Of a stretch of 36,245 nucleotides of DNA, positions 18,108 to 25,907 are shown piece by piece. The translations under genes were made by a program, and so were the position numbers. The stretch spans positions 1 to 36,245 of the forward strand of contig JAISGH010000047.1 in the NCBI GenBank assembly GCA_031263185.1, in the 5' to 3' direction. Numbering within the stretch: the first letter of the stretch is position 1; the number at the start of each line of letters is the position of its first letter. The notes beneath the pieces were generated by a model. It worked only from the letters and a program-made list of their open reading frames with translations, was not told where the DNA came from and made no database searches. Origin of the DNA: Prevotellaceae bacterium (GTDB lineage Bacteria; Bacteroidota; Bacteroidia; Bacteroidales; UBA932).

Positions 18108-19476
18108 TACTTCGTTATAAAACCACCTTTTATTTAAGCCGCGATTAATCCATAATCACAGCGTTCATTGATAATTTTTTGATTTTTTCGGGTGTTCGGG
18201 TTGATCGCGAACCTGCGAATAAATAGTTCGAGCATTAACATATTGTTACATTGCGTTTTGTAGTTAGCCATGGAAAATGGCTCGCGCTCTGATTTTCGAT
18301 TTTTCAGCCGCTGAACTTTGGCTAAGTTGACGGTTGTGAGCGCGGCGTTGAAGTGAAAATCGAGCTTATTTTTACTTCGCGCCTGGCAGCCGTTCAACCC
18401 GCAATGCTGCTTGGCATCGCGATAGCGAAATTCGATTTGAAAGCGCGCGCGGTAAAAATTTACCGCTTCAACCCCGTCCATTTCGAGGTCCGTTGCGCCG
18501 TAAAGTTTTCGCGCAACCTCCTTGCCCTCCTTGCTGTAAAATACGGCAATAGACAAGTTTATCTTTTGCTTGAAGGCGTTGTAGTAGACCGTTGCGTTGT
18601 AAATTTTCAGCTCTTCTGTGCTGAGTATCAGCCGAAAAAAGTTCATATCGGGCTGTTTGACGTTGACTTTTCCCGCGTATGTTTTTGGCCTTCCTTTTCC
18701 GGAGTACGCACCCTGGTAAAGGTACTGCAAGCTGGCATCATTGCGCAAGCGGCTGATAAAGTGCATGCCCAGCGAGCGAATAGCGTCCACCATCGGCTTT
18801 TTTGAAAAGTAGGCATCCGCCACCAAATAATTTGATAATTCTTTGAAATACAGATAGTTTACTTTGACGATTTGGCAGTAGTGATCAAGGAGGGTCGTAT
18901 TTTCGAGCGGCGGTGTTTGTATGGCGTTGAGGTGGAACGCCGTGCGCAGCCCAACATCGATGGCCGCGAAGCCGCAGATTTCGAGCCCGCGTTTAGCCTT
19001 TTTTGCGCAGCCCGACCAGTACGGGCCAAGCCCGTAAGTTTTCTTTCCGCTCTTGGGGATGAAGCTTGGGTCGAAAGCGATAGCGCATTTTTGGATGCCT
19101 TGCCGCGCTACCATTTTCGTATTAAATGCTTGGAAATTAAATTTTTGCTCAAAATTGGCTCTAAAATACTGCTCGCGCTGGCCTGTAAAACGGCCAAAGT
19201 TCAGGAAGTTTTTCTTACCTTTGAGGCTTGAAAAACAGCCGAGCGCAGCGGCGATAAATTTTTTGCGGCAGCCTTTAAGCGATTTGAAGCGGCCATCGCT
19301 TAAAATGCTGTAAATAAGCGAAACAATATTTGCGTAATAGTTGGTTATCATAATTTTACGTATTGGAATAACCGATAAATTACTAATAACCAGCGAATTA
19401 CGCAAATATTTTAACGCGATTTACTAATTAATTTATTGATTTTTAATGAATTAAACCATTTTATAACGAAGTATTG
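18105..19476 (-). mobile_element. IS4-family insertion sequence, 1,372 bp
   Basis: Perfect 18-bp terminal inverted repeats (18105-18122, starting CAATACTTCG, and 19459-19476) bracket a single transposase gene. Beyond 18 bp the ends diverge. Flanking sequences (GTAATGTTCT left, TTTTTTATTA right) are not duplicated, so the target-site repeat is lost or the copy is rearranged. It lies between alaS and an aspartyl protease gene. Confidence 0.85.
18134..19405 (-). CDS. IS4-family DDE transposase
   Basis: A 423-residue transposase. Acidic residues in the expected order are D112 (AFDPSFIPKSGK), D197 (LVADAYF) and E325. The last lies in the IS4 signature Y-(2)-R-(3)-E-(6)-K, read here as Y318, R321, E325, K332. 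The gene is uninterrupted and could be active. An in-frame ATG at 19351 (MITNYYANIV) is an equally likely start and would shorten the protein by 18 residues. Basic C-terminus. The gene is enclosed by perfect inverted repeats. Confidence 0.88.
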   Translation of the reverse strand: MRNSLVISNLSVIPIRKIMITNYYANIVSLIYSILSDGRFKSLKGCRKKFIAAALGCFSSLKGKKNFLNFGRFTGQREQYFRANFEQKFNFQAFNTKMVARQGIQKCAIAFDPSFIPKSGKKTYGLGPYWSGCAKKAKRGLEICGFAAIDVGLRTAFHLNAIQTPPLENTTLLDHYCQIVKVNYLYFKELSNYLVADAYFSKKPMVDAIRSLGMHFISRLRNDASLQYLYQGAYSGKGRPKTYAGKVNVKQPDMNFFRLILSTEELKIYNATVYYNAFKQKINLSIAVFYSKEGKEVARKLYGATDLEMDGVEAVNFYRARFQIEFRYRDAKQHCGLNGCQARSKNKLDFHFNAALTTVNLAKVQRLKNRKSEREPFSMANYKTQCNNMLMLELFIRRFAINPNTRKNQKIINERCDYGLIAA

Positions 19477-19498
19477 TTTTTTATTATCAGAGAAGAAC

Positions 19499-19945
19499 AT
19501 GGGAGAAGTACGAGCAGAAGTTACCCTGGTAAACATCGGGGATAAAGAAGTTGCAAATCGGGGTTATATGCCCCAGGAGCAAGTCAGACGGGTCACGGTC
19601 AACGCCGTGGTGGATACCGGCGCGTGGACGCTGGTCATCAATGAAAAAACCCGCGAAAAGTTGGGATTGCGGGTGAAAGAATCCACCGAAACCGGTGTTG
19701 CCGGAGGGGGAACGGTTCCCGGCGGGATAACCGAATACGTAGAGGTGCGCTGGAAAGACCGGAATACCGCCTGCGAAGCGTTAGTCCTGCCCGGTGAAGA
19801 AGATGTCCTGCTGGGAGCGTACCCTCTGGAAGGTATGGATTTAATGGTGCACCCCAAGAAGCAGGAAGTAATTGGCGCTCACGGCGACAAAGTGCGCTAC
19901 GTTGTTAAGCAATGCGGTAACGAGATTTCGGCAAAAAGCAAGTGA
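19499..19945 (+). CDS. Retropepsin-like aspartyl protease domain protein
   Basis: A 148-residue soluble protein with the active-site triad motif VVDTGAWTLVI, placing the catalytic Asp at 39, followed by LGL, and a second segment DVLLGAYPLEGMDLMVHPKK that resembles the hydrophobic-hydrophobic-Gly region of clan AA proteases. A single domain would need to dimerise to be active. The frame is open further upstream to 19436, but that start would lie inside the insertion sequence; ATG at 19499 gives the normal family N-terminus. No signal peptide. The insertion sequence ends 23 bases upstream, so the native promoter may have been displaced. The role is unknown. Confidence 0.75.
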   Translation: MGEVRAEVTLVNIGDKEVANRGYMPQEQVRRVTVNAVVDTGAWTLVINEKTREKLGLRVKESTETGVAGGGTVPGGITEYVEVRWKDRNTACEALVLPGEEDVLLGAYPLEGMDLMVHPKKQEVIGAHGDKVRYVVKQCGNEISAKSK

Positions 19946-20027
19946 GTAAATGAGCCCCTCCCCAAAGATTTTTTTAATTTTTGGAATATACAACATTTGA
20001 GGTGCGCCGTAGCGTTGCAAAAATGCG

Positions 20028-20035
20028 TACCTTTG
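20028..20035 (+). promoter_or_regulatory. Putative -7 box for the efflux operon
   Basis: TACCTTTG matches the TAnnTTTG consensus 74 bases before the proposed TTG start of the permease. No TTTG occurs at 19-21 bases upstream. Confidence 0.35.
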
Positions 20036-20108
20036 GCTTTCTGCTGCTTTGCCGATTTTTCGGGCAGAGAGCAAGCCGCCGGACATTAAAAATACTAAAC
20101 GCAGAGCA

Positions 20109-21371
20109 TTGAAGATTTTTGACATAGACCTTTGGTCGGAAATTTGGATAACCATTACGCGCAACAAAATGCGGAGCCTGCTCACAGGCTTTGGCGTGTT
20201 TTGGGGTATCTTTATGCTCGTCGTCATGCTTGGCTCGGGCGTGGCGCTGGAAACCGGCATCTCGAAAAACGTGGAGGGCTTTGCGACCAACACCGCCTTT
20301 TTCTTTACCGAAAGAACCGGAAAGCCGTTTAAGGGATTTCGCAAGGGGCGCAGCTGGGATATGCACAACAGCGATATTGAAGTAATTCGCAAAACGGCGG
20401 AAGGCGTACGCTACGTTTCGCCCATACTCTTTGGCGGACGCGCCGAGGGCAACGTGGTGTACAACGACAGGGCCGGCGCCTACAACGTGCGCGGCGTGTA
20501 CCCCGACTACGCTAAAGTAGAGCAGCAGCGCTACATCTTTGGCCGCTTTGTCAACGATGTGGACGTGCTGCACAAGCGAAAGGTGTGCGTTATCGGGACG
20601 CGCGTATACGAAGAGTTTTTCCGAAAGGGCGAAGACCCCATTGGGCAGCAAATCCGCGTAAAGGGCATCTACTTCCAGATAGTTGGCGTTGTGGACGGCG
20701 TTTCGGGGATACAGATTGGCGGGCGATCGTCCGAAACGGTAGCCGTTCCGTTCTCGACCTTTCAGCAAGCCTACAATCAGGGCGACAGGGTGCACTTCCT
20801 GGGCATTACCGCCAAAGATGGCGTCAACATTGAGCAAGTGGAGCAGGAGGTAAAGGCAATCCTGCGGGCGCAAAACAAAATTGCCCCCGACGACGAGCAG
20901 GCTACGGGCAGCTTCAACGTATCGCGCATGTTCAACATGTTCAGCGCGCTGTTCTTGGGCGTTCGGACGCTGGTGTGGTTTGTGGGCGTCGGGACGCTGC
21001 TGGCGGGCATAGTGGGCGTGAGCAACATTATGGTGGTAACGGTGCGCGAGCGTACGCGCGAAATTGGCGTAAGGCGCGCGCTGGGCGCCAAGCCCTCAAA
21101 AATCGTTACGCAAATTCTCACCGAGAGCTTGCTGCTTACCTCCCTTGCCGGCTTGCTGGGGCTGAGCGTGGGCGTGGGGCTGCTGAGCGTTGTGGATACT
21201 CTTTTGTCGGCCAACGCCAACCCCGATATGTTTTTTCTCCACCCGCACATTGAGTTTGGGTCGGCAGTAACAGCCTCGGTAATACTGCTGCTGAGCGGCG
21301 TAATGGCCGGCATAATCCCAACATGGCGCGCGCTCAAAATAAAAGCAATTGACGCAATCAGGGAAGAATGA
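20109..21371 (+). CDS. MacB-like ABC transporter permease
   Basis: A 420-residue FtsX/MacB-type permease of the inner membrane. One transmembrane helix near residues 25-45 is followed by a large periplasmic MacB_PCD domain, then three C-terminal helices (about 300-322, 345-372 and 385-405) and the cytoplasmic end PTWRALKIKAIDAIREE. ERTREIGVRRALGA is the FtsX coupling helix. The start is chosen at TTG 20109 because KIFDIDLWSEIWITITRNK is the usual N-terminus of this Bacteroidota family; another TTG at 20049 would add 20 residues. It should work with a separate ATPase, which is not in the window, and with the HlyD and TolC genes downstream to export a small molecule or peptide. Confidence 0.85.
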   Translation: MKIFDIDLWSEIWITITRNKMRSLLTGFGVFWGIFMLVVMLGSGVALETGISKNVEGFATNTAFFFTERTGKPFKGFRKGRSWDMHNSDIEVIRKTAEGVRYVSPILFGGRAEGNVVYNDRAGAYNVRGVYPDYAKVEQQRYIFGRFVNDVDVLHKRKVCVIGTRVYEEFFRKGEDPIGQQIRVKGIYFQIVGVVDGVSGIQIGGRSSETVAVPFSTFQQAYNQGDRVHFLGITAKDGVNIEQVEQEVKAILRAQNKIAPDDEQATGSFNVSRMFNMFSALFLGVRTLVWFVGVGTLLAGIVGVSNIMVVTVRERTREIGVRRALGAKPSKIVTQILTESLLLTSLAGLLGLSVGVGLLSVVDTLLSANANPDMFFLHPHIEFGSAVTASVILLLSGVMAGIIPTWRALKIKAIDAIREE

Positions 21372-21379
21372 AAAATAGC

Positions 21380-21407
21380 GGATTAAATCTTTTTTTGAGG
21401 CGCTATG
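21380..21407 (-). repeat. Repeat family B copy (B2), left of rpn
   Basis: Read on the minus strand it starts CATAGCGCCTC, has a seven-A run and ends GATTTAATCC. It begins 8 bases after the permease stop codon. In this copy ATAGCG and CGCTAT at its two ends can pair. Confidence 0.55.
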
Positions 21408-21489
21408 ATAAAAGTTAGGTAAAAGATATTTTTTTGCATGGTATAGCAAAAAAATTATATTTAAAACGTGAAATTAAAAAAGTAAAGCC

Positions 21490-22440
21490 ATGAAACGTGA
21501 ACGGGTACTGATATCTTTTGACTATGCATTAAAGCGTTTACTGCGCAACAAGGCAAACTATGAGGTTTTGGAAGGATTTTTGAGCGAGCTGCTTTCAAAA
21601 AATGTTTCGGTAAAGAATATCGGCGAGGGCGAGAGCAACAAGGAAAATCCGAATGACAAGCACAACAGAGTGGATATTTTGGTGGAAGACGAATCCGGCG
21701 AAATCTTGCTGATAGAGTTGCAGTTTAGGCATCAGATAGATTTTTTGCACCGCATGCTTTTCGGGACAAGCAAAACGATAAGCGAGCGTATAGTTCAGGG
21801 AGAGGAGTATATGCAGGTGAAGAAAGTCTACTCGATAAACATCGTCTATTTCGACATTGGACAGGGAGCCGATTACGTTTATCACGGCAAAACACACTTC
21901 ATGGGCCTTCACAAAAATGACGAGCTTCATCTTTCCAGCGCCCAGCGCGAAATTTTCGGAAAGGAAACAGCCGCTGACATCTATCCGGAATACTACCTTT
22001 TGAAGGTAAATAGCTTTGACGATGTCGCAAAGGATACGCTTGACGAATGGATATATTTTTTAAAGCACAACGTCATCAAGGATGAGTTTAAAGCCAAGGG
22101 TATGGACAAGGCGCGCGAAGCGCTTAAGCGGGATAATCTTCCACCGGAAGAGCAGAAAGCTTACGATTACATGATGTATCAGCGCAGTGACGATTTGAGC
22201 GCCATTGCTTCATCAAAACTCGAAGGTAGAATAGAAGGCAGAGAAGAAGGCAGAGAAGAAGGCAGGATAGAGCGTGAAAAACTTGCGGAAGAACTCGAAA
22301 AAGAACGTAGAGAGCGTGAAGAGCGTGAAAAGGAAATCGAAAAAGAGCGTGAAGAGCGTAAGGAGCGTGAAAAGGAAATCGAAAAAGAGCGAGCCTATTT
22401 TCTTGCCGAAATTACCCGATTGAAGCAAAATGGAAAGTAA
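21490..22440 (+). CDS. Rpn-family recombination-promoting nuclease / putative transposase (PD-(D/E)XK)
   Basis: A 316-residue protein of the Rpn/PDDEXK_2 family. The N-terminal SFDYALKRLL and the nuclease core with D62 in RVDILV and E76-x-Q78 in IELQFR fit the D...ExQ active site; ISERIVQGEEYMQVKKVYSINI follows as usual. After about residue 225 the protein becomes a highly charged coiled coil made of Glu/Arg/Lys repeats (EGREEGREEG, then two copies of an EREKEIEKE unit). Related proteins cut DNA and raise RecA-independent recombination. Base composition is more AT-rich than the efflux genes on each side, and the gene lies between inverted repeats, both pointing to recent insertion. Confidence 0.85.
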   Translation: MKRERVLISFDYALKRLLRNKANYEVLEGFLSELLSKNVSVKNIGEGESNKENPNDKHNRVDILVEDESGEILLIELQFRHQIDFLHRMLFGTSKTISERIVQGEEYMQVKKVYSINIVYFDIGQGADYVYHGKTHFMGLHKNDELHLSSAQREIFGKETAADIYPEYYLLKVNSFDDVAKDTLDEWIYFLKHNVIKDEFKAKGMDKAREALKRDNLPPEEQKAYDYMMYQRSDDLSAIASSKLEGRIEGREEGREEGRIEREKLAEELEKERREREEREKEIEKEREERKEREKEIEKERAYFLAEITRLKQNGK

Positions 22441-22510
22441 TTTGTCAAAATACGAATTTCTTATTTTCCATACCTGAACGGTGTTTTATAAAATACTGTC
22501 CCGTTTTTAC

Positions 22511-22536
22511 CATAGCACCCCAAAAAAGAATTAGCC
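22511..22536 (+). repeat. Repeat family B copy (B3), right of rpn
   Basis: Starts CATAGCACCCC, has a six-A run and ends AATTAGCC. It lies 20 bases before the adaptor ATG, in the opposite orientation to the copy left of rpn. Confidence 0.55.
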
Positions 22537-22556
22537 AATTTTTAAATTTTTGAATT

Positions 22557-23663
22557 ATGAAGCGATTTTTCCGTATTTTTCTCCTTGCCCTGTTGGGCTT
22601 GGTCGTGGTGTTTACCTTTGTTTTTCTGTGGAGAAAGTCAAGGCCCAAGGAAGTTGTGTACGAGGTTGTCGTACCCAGCGTTCGCACCATTGAAAATAAA
22701 ACGGTGGCCACCGGCACGGTTGAGCCTCGCGACGAGGTGCTCATTAAACCCCAAATTAACGGCATCATCTCGGAGCTCTACAAGGAGGCCGGCCAGCTCA
22801 TCAAAAGCGGAGAGGTGGTTGCCAAGGTGAAGGTCATCCCCGAAATGTCGCAGCTGAGCGACGCCGAGTCGAACGTGCGGCAGCAGGAAATCAACCTTGA
22901 GTACGTACAGCAGGTGTACGACCGCCAAAAAAAGCTCTACGAGCAGGGCGTAATTGCCAAAGAAGAATTTCAGAAAACGGCCACCGACCTCACCAGCCAG
23001 GAGGAGTCGCTTTCGCAGGCGCGGGACAGGCTGAGCATTATTCGCGATGGCATTTCCAAAAAATCATCCTCGTACAGCACTACGCAGGTGCGCTCTACCA
23101 TTACCGGTATGATTTTGAACGTACCCGTAAAGGTGGGCAACTCCGTTATACAGTCCAACACGTTCAACGAGGGCACCACCATTGCCGCCATTGCCGACAT
23201 GGGCGATATGATTTTCAAAGGGAAGGTAGACGAAACCGACGTGGGTAAGGTGCGCGAGGGTATGACCATTACGCTCACGGTGGGAGCCCTCGAAAACGTA
23301 AAGTTCAGCGCCAACCTTGAGTACATTTCGCCCAAAGGCGTAGAGGAAAACGGCGCAATAATGTTTGAAATAAAGGCTGCCGCCGAAATTCCAAAGGGCG
23401 TGTACGTGCGCGCAGGCTACAGCGCCAACGCCGAAATTGTGCTGAGCCGCGCCGACAGCGTGCTGAGCATTCCCGAAGGCTGCATTGAGTTCAGCAACGA
23501 CAGCGCATTTGTGCAGGTGCTCAAAGCCGAAACGCCCAAGCAGGAGTTTGAAAAGCGGTTTGTGACGGTGGGGCTTTCCGACGGCATCAACATGGAGGTG
23601 AAAGCCGGCTTGACCGAGGATGAGAAGGTGCGGGGAAATGAAAAAGTGGACAAAAAGAACTGA
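22557..23663 (+). CDS. HlyD/MacA-like efflux periplasmic adaptor
   Basis: A 368-residue membrane-fusion protein. One N-terminal membrane anchor (about 5-25) is followed by the barrel-sandwich half KPQINGIISELYKEAGQLIKSGEVVAKV (61-88), a coiled-coil hairpin (about 95-165), the second half of the lipoyl-like domain and C-terminal beta-barrel and membrane-proximal domains. It bridges the MacB-like permease and the TolC-like channel across the periplasm. Normally it would directly follow the permease gene; here the Rpn unit lies between. The Lys-rich C-terminus (EKVDKKN) is ordinary for the family. Confidence 0.9.
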   Translation: MKRFFRIFLLALLGLVVVFTFVFLWRKSRPKEVVYEVVVPSVRTIENKTVATGTVEPRDEVLIKPQINGIISELYKEAGQLIKSGEVVAKVKVIPEMSQLSDAESNVRQQEINLEYVQQVYDRQKKLYEQGVIAKEEFQKTATDLTSQEESLSQARDRLSIIRDGISKKSSSYSTTQVRSTITGMILNVPVKVGNSVIQSNTFNEGTTIAAIADMGDMIFKGKVDETDVGKVREGMTITLTVGALENVKFSANLEYISPKGVEENGAIMFEIKAAAEIPKGVYVRAGYSANAEIVLSRADSVLSIPEGCIEFSNDSAFVQVLKAETPKQEFEKRFVTVGLSDGINMEVKAGLTEDEKVRGNEKVDKKN

Positions 23664-23690
23664 AGATTATAGCCGAATAAAGAGAATTGT

Positions 23691-24029
23691 ATGCTCTACT
23701 ATTATGCTTGTGCACTTTTTACACTAATTAGCGCAGCGGTTAGCTGTGGGTTCTCAGCCGAAACCTGCTTAAAATCAAAATCACAAAAAGGAGTAGCTTT
23801 TACCAATGCCAAGTATGCTATGTCGAGAAGCTTTTCGTTGTTTCTTGCTGCGGTTGGGTTGTTTATATTTATTTCTGATGCATATTTAGCAGCGCTATCA
23901 GTAATTATGATTGGGATTCAGCTATTTGATGGTATTATTGGCATCAAAATAAGTACGTTCAAAGCCGCTGGTCCTATATTGACAGCTATAGGAAACGTTA
24001 TTGTATTAACGCTATTTCTAATGAAATAG
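23691..24029 (+). CDS. Small integral membrane protein, four predicted helices
   Basis: A 112-residue hydrophobic protein with predicted helices at about 2-21, 45-64, 65-85 and 92-110, separated by a short basic loop (KSKSQKG) after the first. I do not recognise the family. It starts 27 bases after the adaptor gene but is clearly more AT-rich than hlyD and tolC, and it comes between two genes that are usually neighbours. It may be an accessory efflux subunit or simply inserted cargo. Confidence 0.55.
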   Translation: MLYYYACALFTLISAAVSCGFSAETCLKSKSQKGVAFTNAKYAMSRSFSLFLAAVGLFIFISDAYLAALSVIMIGIQLFDGIIGIKISTFKAAGPILTAIGNVIVLTLFLMK

Positions 24030-24067
24030 AGAGCATTTGGAGTTAGATTACGCGCAATCAATGTTTT

Positions 24068-24098
24068 TTTGTTCGATGTCGGAAAAGTCGTATCTTTG
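24068..24098 (+). promoter_or_regulatory. Near-perfect Bacteroidota promoter for the small-gene pair
   Basis: TTTG (24068-24071), 19 bases, then TATCTTTG (24091-24098): both elements match the TTTG-N19-TAnnTTTG consensus exactly. The start would be near 24104, about 24 bases before the ATG at 24128. Confidence 0.72.
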
Positions 24099-24127
24099 CA
24101 ATGCTAATTAATTAAAAACATAAAGTT

Positions 24128-24295
24128 ATGGCATTAGAAATAAAACCTTCCCCCGTATTGACCGGCAAAGCCGCTCAAGATTTCTACAAATCGTTGGAAC
24201 AGGCAAAAGAGAGCAAGCCTGCAAAAGAAGTCAGGGAAATAATCGGCAGGGCTAGGAAACACTTGGTGTCTAACACTCTTTGGCATCCGAGATGA
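24128..24295 (+). CDS. Small unknown protein, 55 residues
   Basis: A short helical, Lys/Glu/Ala-rich protein beginning MALEIKPSPVLTG and ending in a basic stretch (IIGRARKHL). No membrane or signal segment. It has its own near-perfect promoter 30 bases upstream and overlaps the next small gene by 4 bases (ATGA), which is the layout of a toxin-antitoxin pair with this as the antitoxin-like first gene. The family is not identified with certainty. Being very short, it was judged on promoter, start context and overlap rather than length. Confidence 0.5.
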   Translation: MALEIKPSPVLTGKAAQDFYKSLEQAKESKPAKEVREIIGRARKHLVSNTLWHPR

Positions 24296-24423
24296 TTGAC
24301 TTAATTGAAGATTGTGAATTAGTTGCGTCGAAGTTGTTAAATTATCCTTTAGACGAGCCTATTAACGGCTTCGACCAGTATGCCAAAGATGGAGTAACAT
24401 TCATGTGGAGTAGAAATAATTAA
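24292..24423 (+). CDS. Very small unknown protein, 43 residues, possibly truncated
   Basis: Starts on the ATGA ending the preceding small gene. The first 28 residues (MIDLIEDCELVASKLLNYPLDEP, then INGFD) read like the N-terminus of a longer protein, possibly a GNAT-type acetyltransferase toxin whose usual continuation FxCGDxDLNDF is missing. The remaining 15 residues (QYAKDGVTFMWSRNN) do not continue it, which suggests an internal deletion. It may be a decayed toxin; this is inference. Confidence 0.4.
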   Translation: MIDLIEDCELVASKLLNYPLDEPINGFDQYAKDGVTFMWSRNN

Positions 24424-24461
24424 ATCTCATTAAAAATTAAAAAAATAGTAGAGCAAGCAGT

Positions 24462-25808
24462 ATGAATTTTCCAAGCTTAAAAACACTTGCCGCCGTTGCT
24501 GGCCTGCTCGCGGGCTTCCACGTGGCTGCGCGCGCGCAGCCGTGGACGCTGGAGAGGTGCATTGAACATGCCATTGCCAACAACCTGAGCATAAAAATGG
24601 AGGAAATCAACCACGAAGCAAAGGCGATAGACCTCAGCACGGCCAAGTACAGCAGGCTGCCCAACCTTAGCGCCGGCGCAGACCACTCGTTCTCCTTCGG
24701 CAGCGTGGAGGATACGAGAGGCGCTATCTCCAAGCAAAAAATGACGTCCAACACTTCGTTCTCCGTTTCGTCGAGCATGCCGATTTTTACCGGATTTCAG
24801 ATTACGAATGAAATCAAGGTGCGGCATTACAGCGTTATGGCAGCAGAGGAATCGCTCAAAAAGGCAAAGGAGAACATTGCCGTGTCTGTGGCGCGGGCTT
24901 TTCTGGATGTGCTGCTGAAGAAGGAGATTTACAAGATAAGCGAGGAAACGATGAACTTTACGTCGGAGAACGTGAAGAAAACCGAAATCATGGTCAACGC
25001 CGGCAACGTGCCGCTGGCGCAGCTCTACGAAATCAAATCGCAGCACGCGTCCGACGAGGCGCGCGTAACCACCGCCGAGAATGACGTAAGCTTGAGCCTG
25101 CTTACCCTTGGGCAGCTGCTTGAGCTTCCCGACGTGAACCGCTTCGATATCGAAATACCCAACCTCCCCGACAGCGCGGCGCTCCTGCTGGAAAATCTGC
25201 CGTCGTCCGAGAAAATTTACGGCGAAGCCCTTGCTGTGAAGCCGCAAATTCGCGAAGCCGAGCTGCAGCTGGAGGGCAGCAAGTACTCGCTCTTGGTTGC
25301 CAAGTCCGCCTACTTGCCTCAGCTCAGCCTCAGCATGGGCATAAGCGACCGCTACTTTCGCGCCAACAACCCCCTCGTACCCAACGACTTTTCTGCCCAG
25401 CTGGGCGATAACCTGCAGGAGTACGTGGGGCTGTCGCTGCGTATTCCGGTGTTCAACCGCTTTGCAACAAAAAACAGCGTGCACACGGCGCAAATCAACA
25501 TCAACAGCCGGCAGCTGGCGCTGGAGGACGTGAAGAAAACGCTGTACAAGGAAATTCAGCAGGCGTACCACAACGCTGCCTCAGCGCAGAAAAGCTACCG
25601 CGCGGCGCAAAAGTCGGTTGAGGCAGCTCGCGAGGCATTTCGCTACGCCGACTCCAAGTACCAAACCGGAAAATCGAGCGTGTACGAGTTCACGGAGGCT
25701 AAGGCTACGCTTACGCGCAGCCTCTCCGAAGAATCGCAGGCAAAATTCAGCTACATTTTTGCCTCCAAAATTTTGGATTTTTACAGCGGAAGGCCGATAA
25801 AGCTGTAA
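24462..25808 (+). CDS. TolC-family outer-membrane efflux protein
   Basis: A 448-residue outer-membrane factor with a signal peptide (about 1-24, cleaved near ARA-Q), followed by WTLERCIEHAIANN, the standard start of the first OEP repeat. Two OEP repeats of about 200 residues each are present, with long coiled coils and the NxxLxxA-type pattern; the second contains RIPVFNRF and a final KILDFYSGRPIKL. Trimers form the channel through which the MacB-like permease and HlyD-like adaptor release substrate. It is separated from the adaptor by the AT-rich small genes. Confidence 0.9.
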   Translation: MNFPSLKTLAAVAGLLAGFHVAARAQPWTLERCIEHAIANNLSIKMEEINHEAKAIDLSTAKYSRLPNLSAGADHSFSFGSVEDTRGAISKQKMTSNTSFSVSSSMPIFTGFQITNEIKVRHYSVMAAEESLKKAKENIAVSVARAFLDVLLKKEIYKISEETMNFTSENVKKTEIMVNAGNVPLAQLYEIKSQHASDEARVTTAENDVSLSLLTLGQLLELPDVNRFDIEIPNLPDSAALLLENLPSSEKIYGEALAVKPQIREAELQLEGSKYSLLVAKSAYLPQLSLSMGISDRYFRANNPLVPNDFSAQLGDNLQEYVGLSLRIPVFNRFATKNSVHTAQININSRQLALEDVKKTLYKEIQQAYHNAASAQKSYRAAQKSVEAAREAFRYADSKYQTGKSSVYEFTEAKATLTRSLSEESQAKFSYIFASKILDFYSGRPIKL

Positions 25809-25907
25809 AAAGGGTAGAGCGAGGTTGAAAATCAGTTGTGATTAAAAACCGTGAAACGCGAAAACCGATGCTGAAAGGGGGTTTGCCAACATCCCTGAGA
25901 AGGAATT

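Larger units (their letters stand above)
21380..22536 (+). mobile_element. Candidate Rpn mobile unit bounded by inverted family B repeats
   Basis: Family B copies stand at 21380-21407 (minus) and 22511-22536 (plus), both facing outward with the TTAGCC/TTAATCC end outermost. They align over about 27 bases with four or five differences. The only gene between them is the Rpn-family nuclease. The unit (1,157 bp) separates the permease from its adaptor gene, which are normally adjacent. I find no clear target-site duplication, so transposition is inferred, not shown. Confidence 0.5.

Noticed and set aside
18091-19490. Target-site duplication of the IS4-family element
   Set aside because: Ten to fourteen bases on each side were compared and do not match.
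19436-19498. Upstream start for the aspartyl protease gene
   Set aside because: The extra 21 codons lie mostly in the IS right inverted repeat and do not resemble the family N-terminus. ATG at 19499 is preferred.
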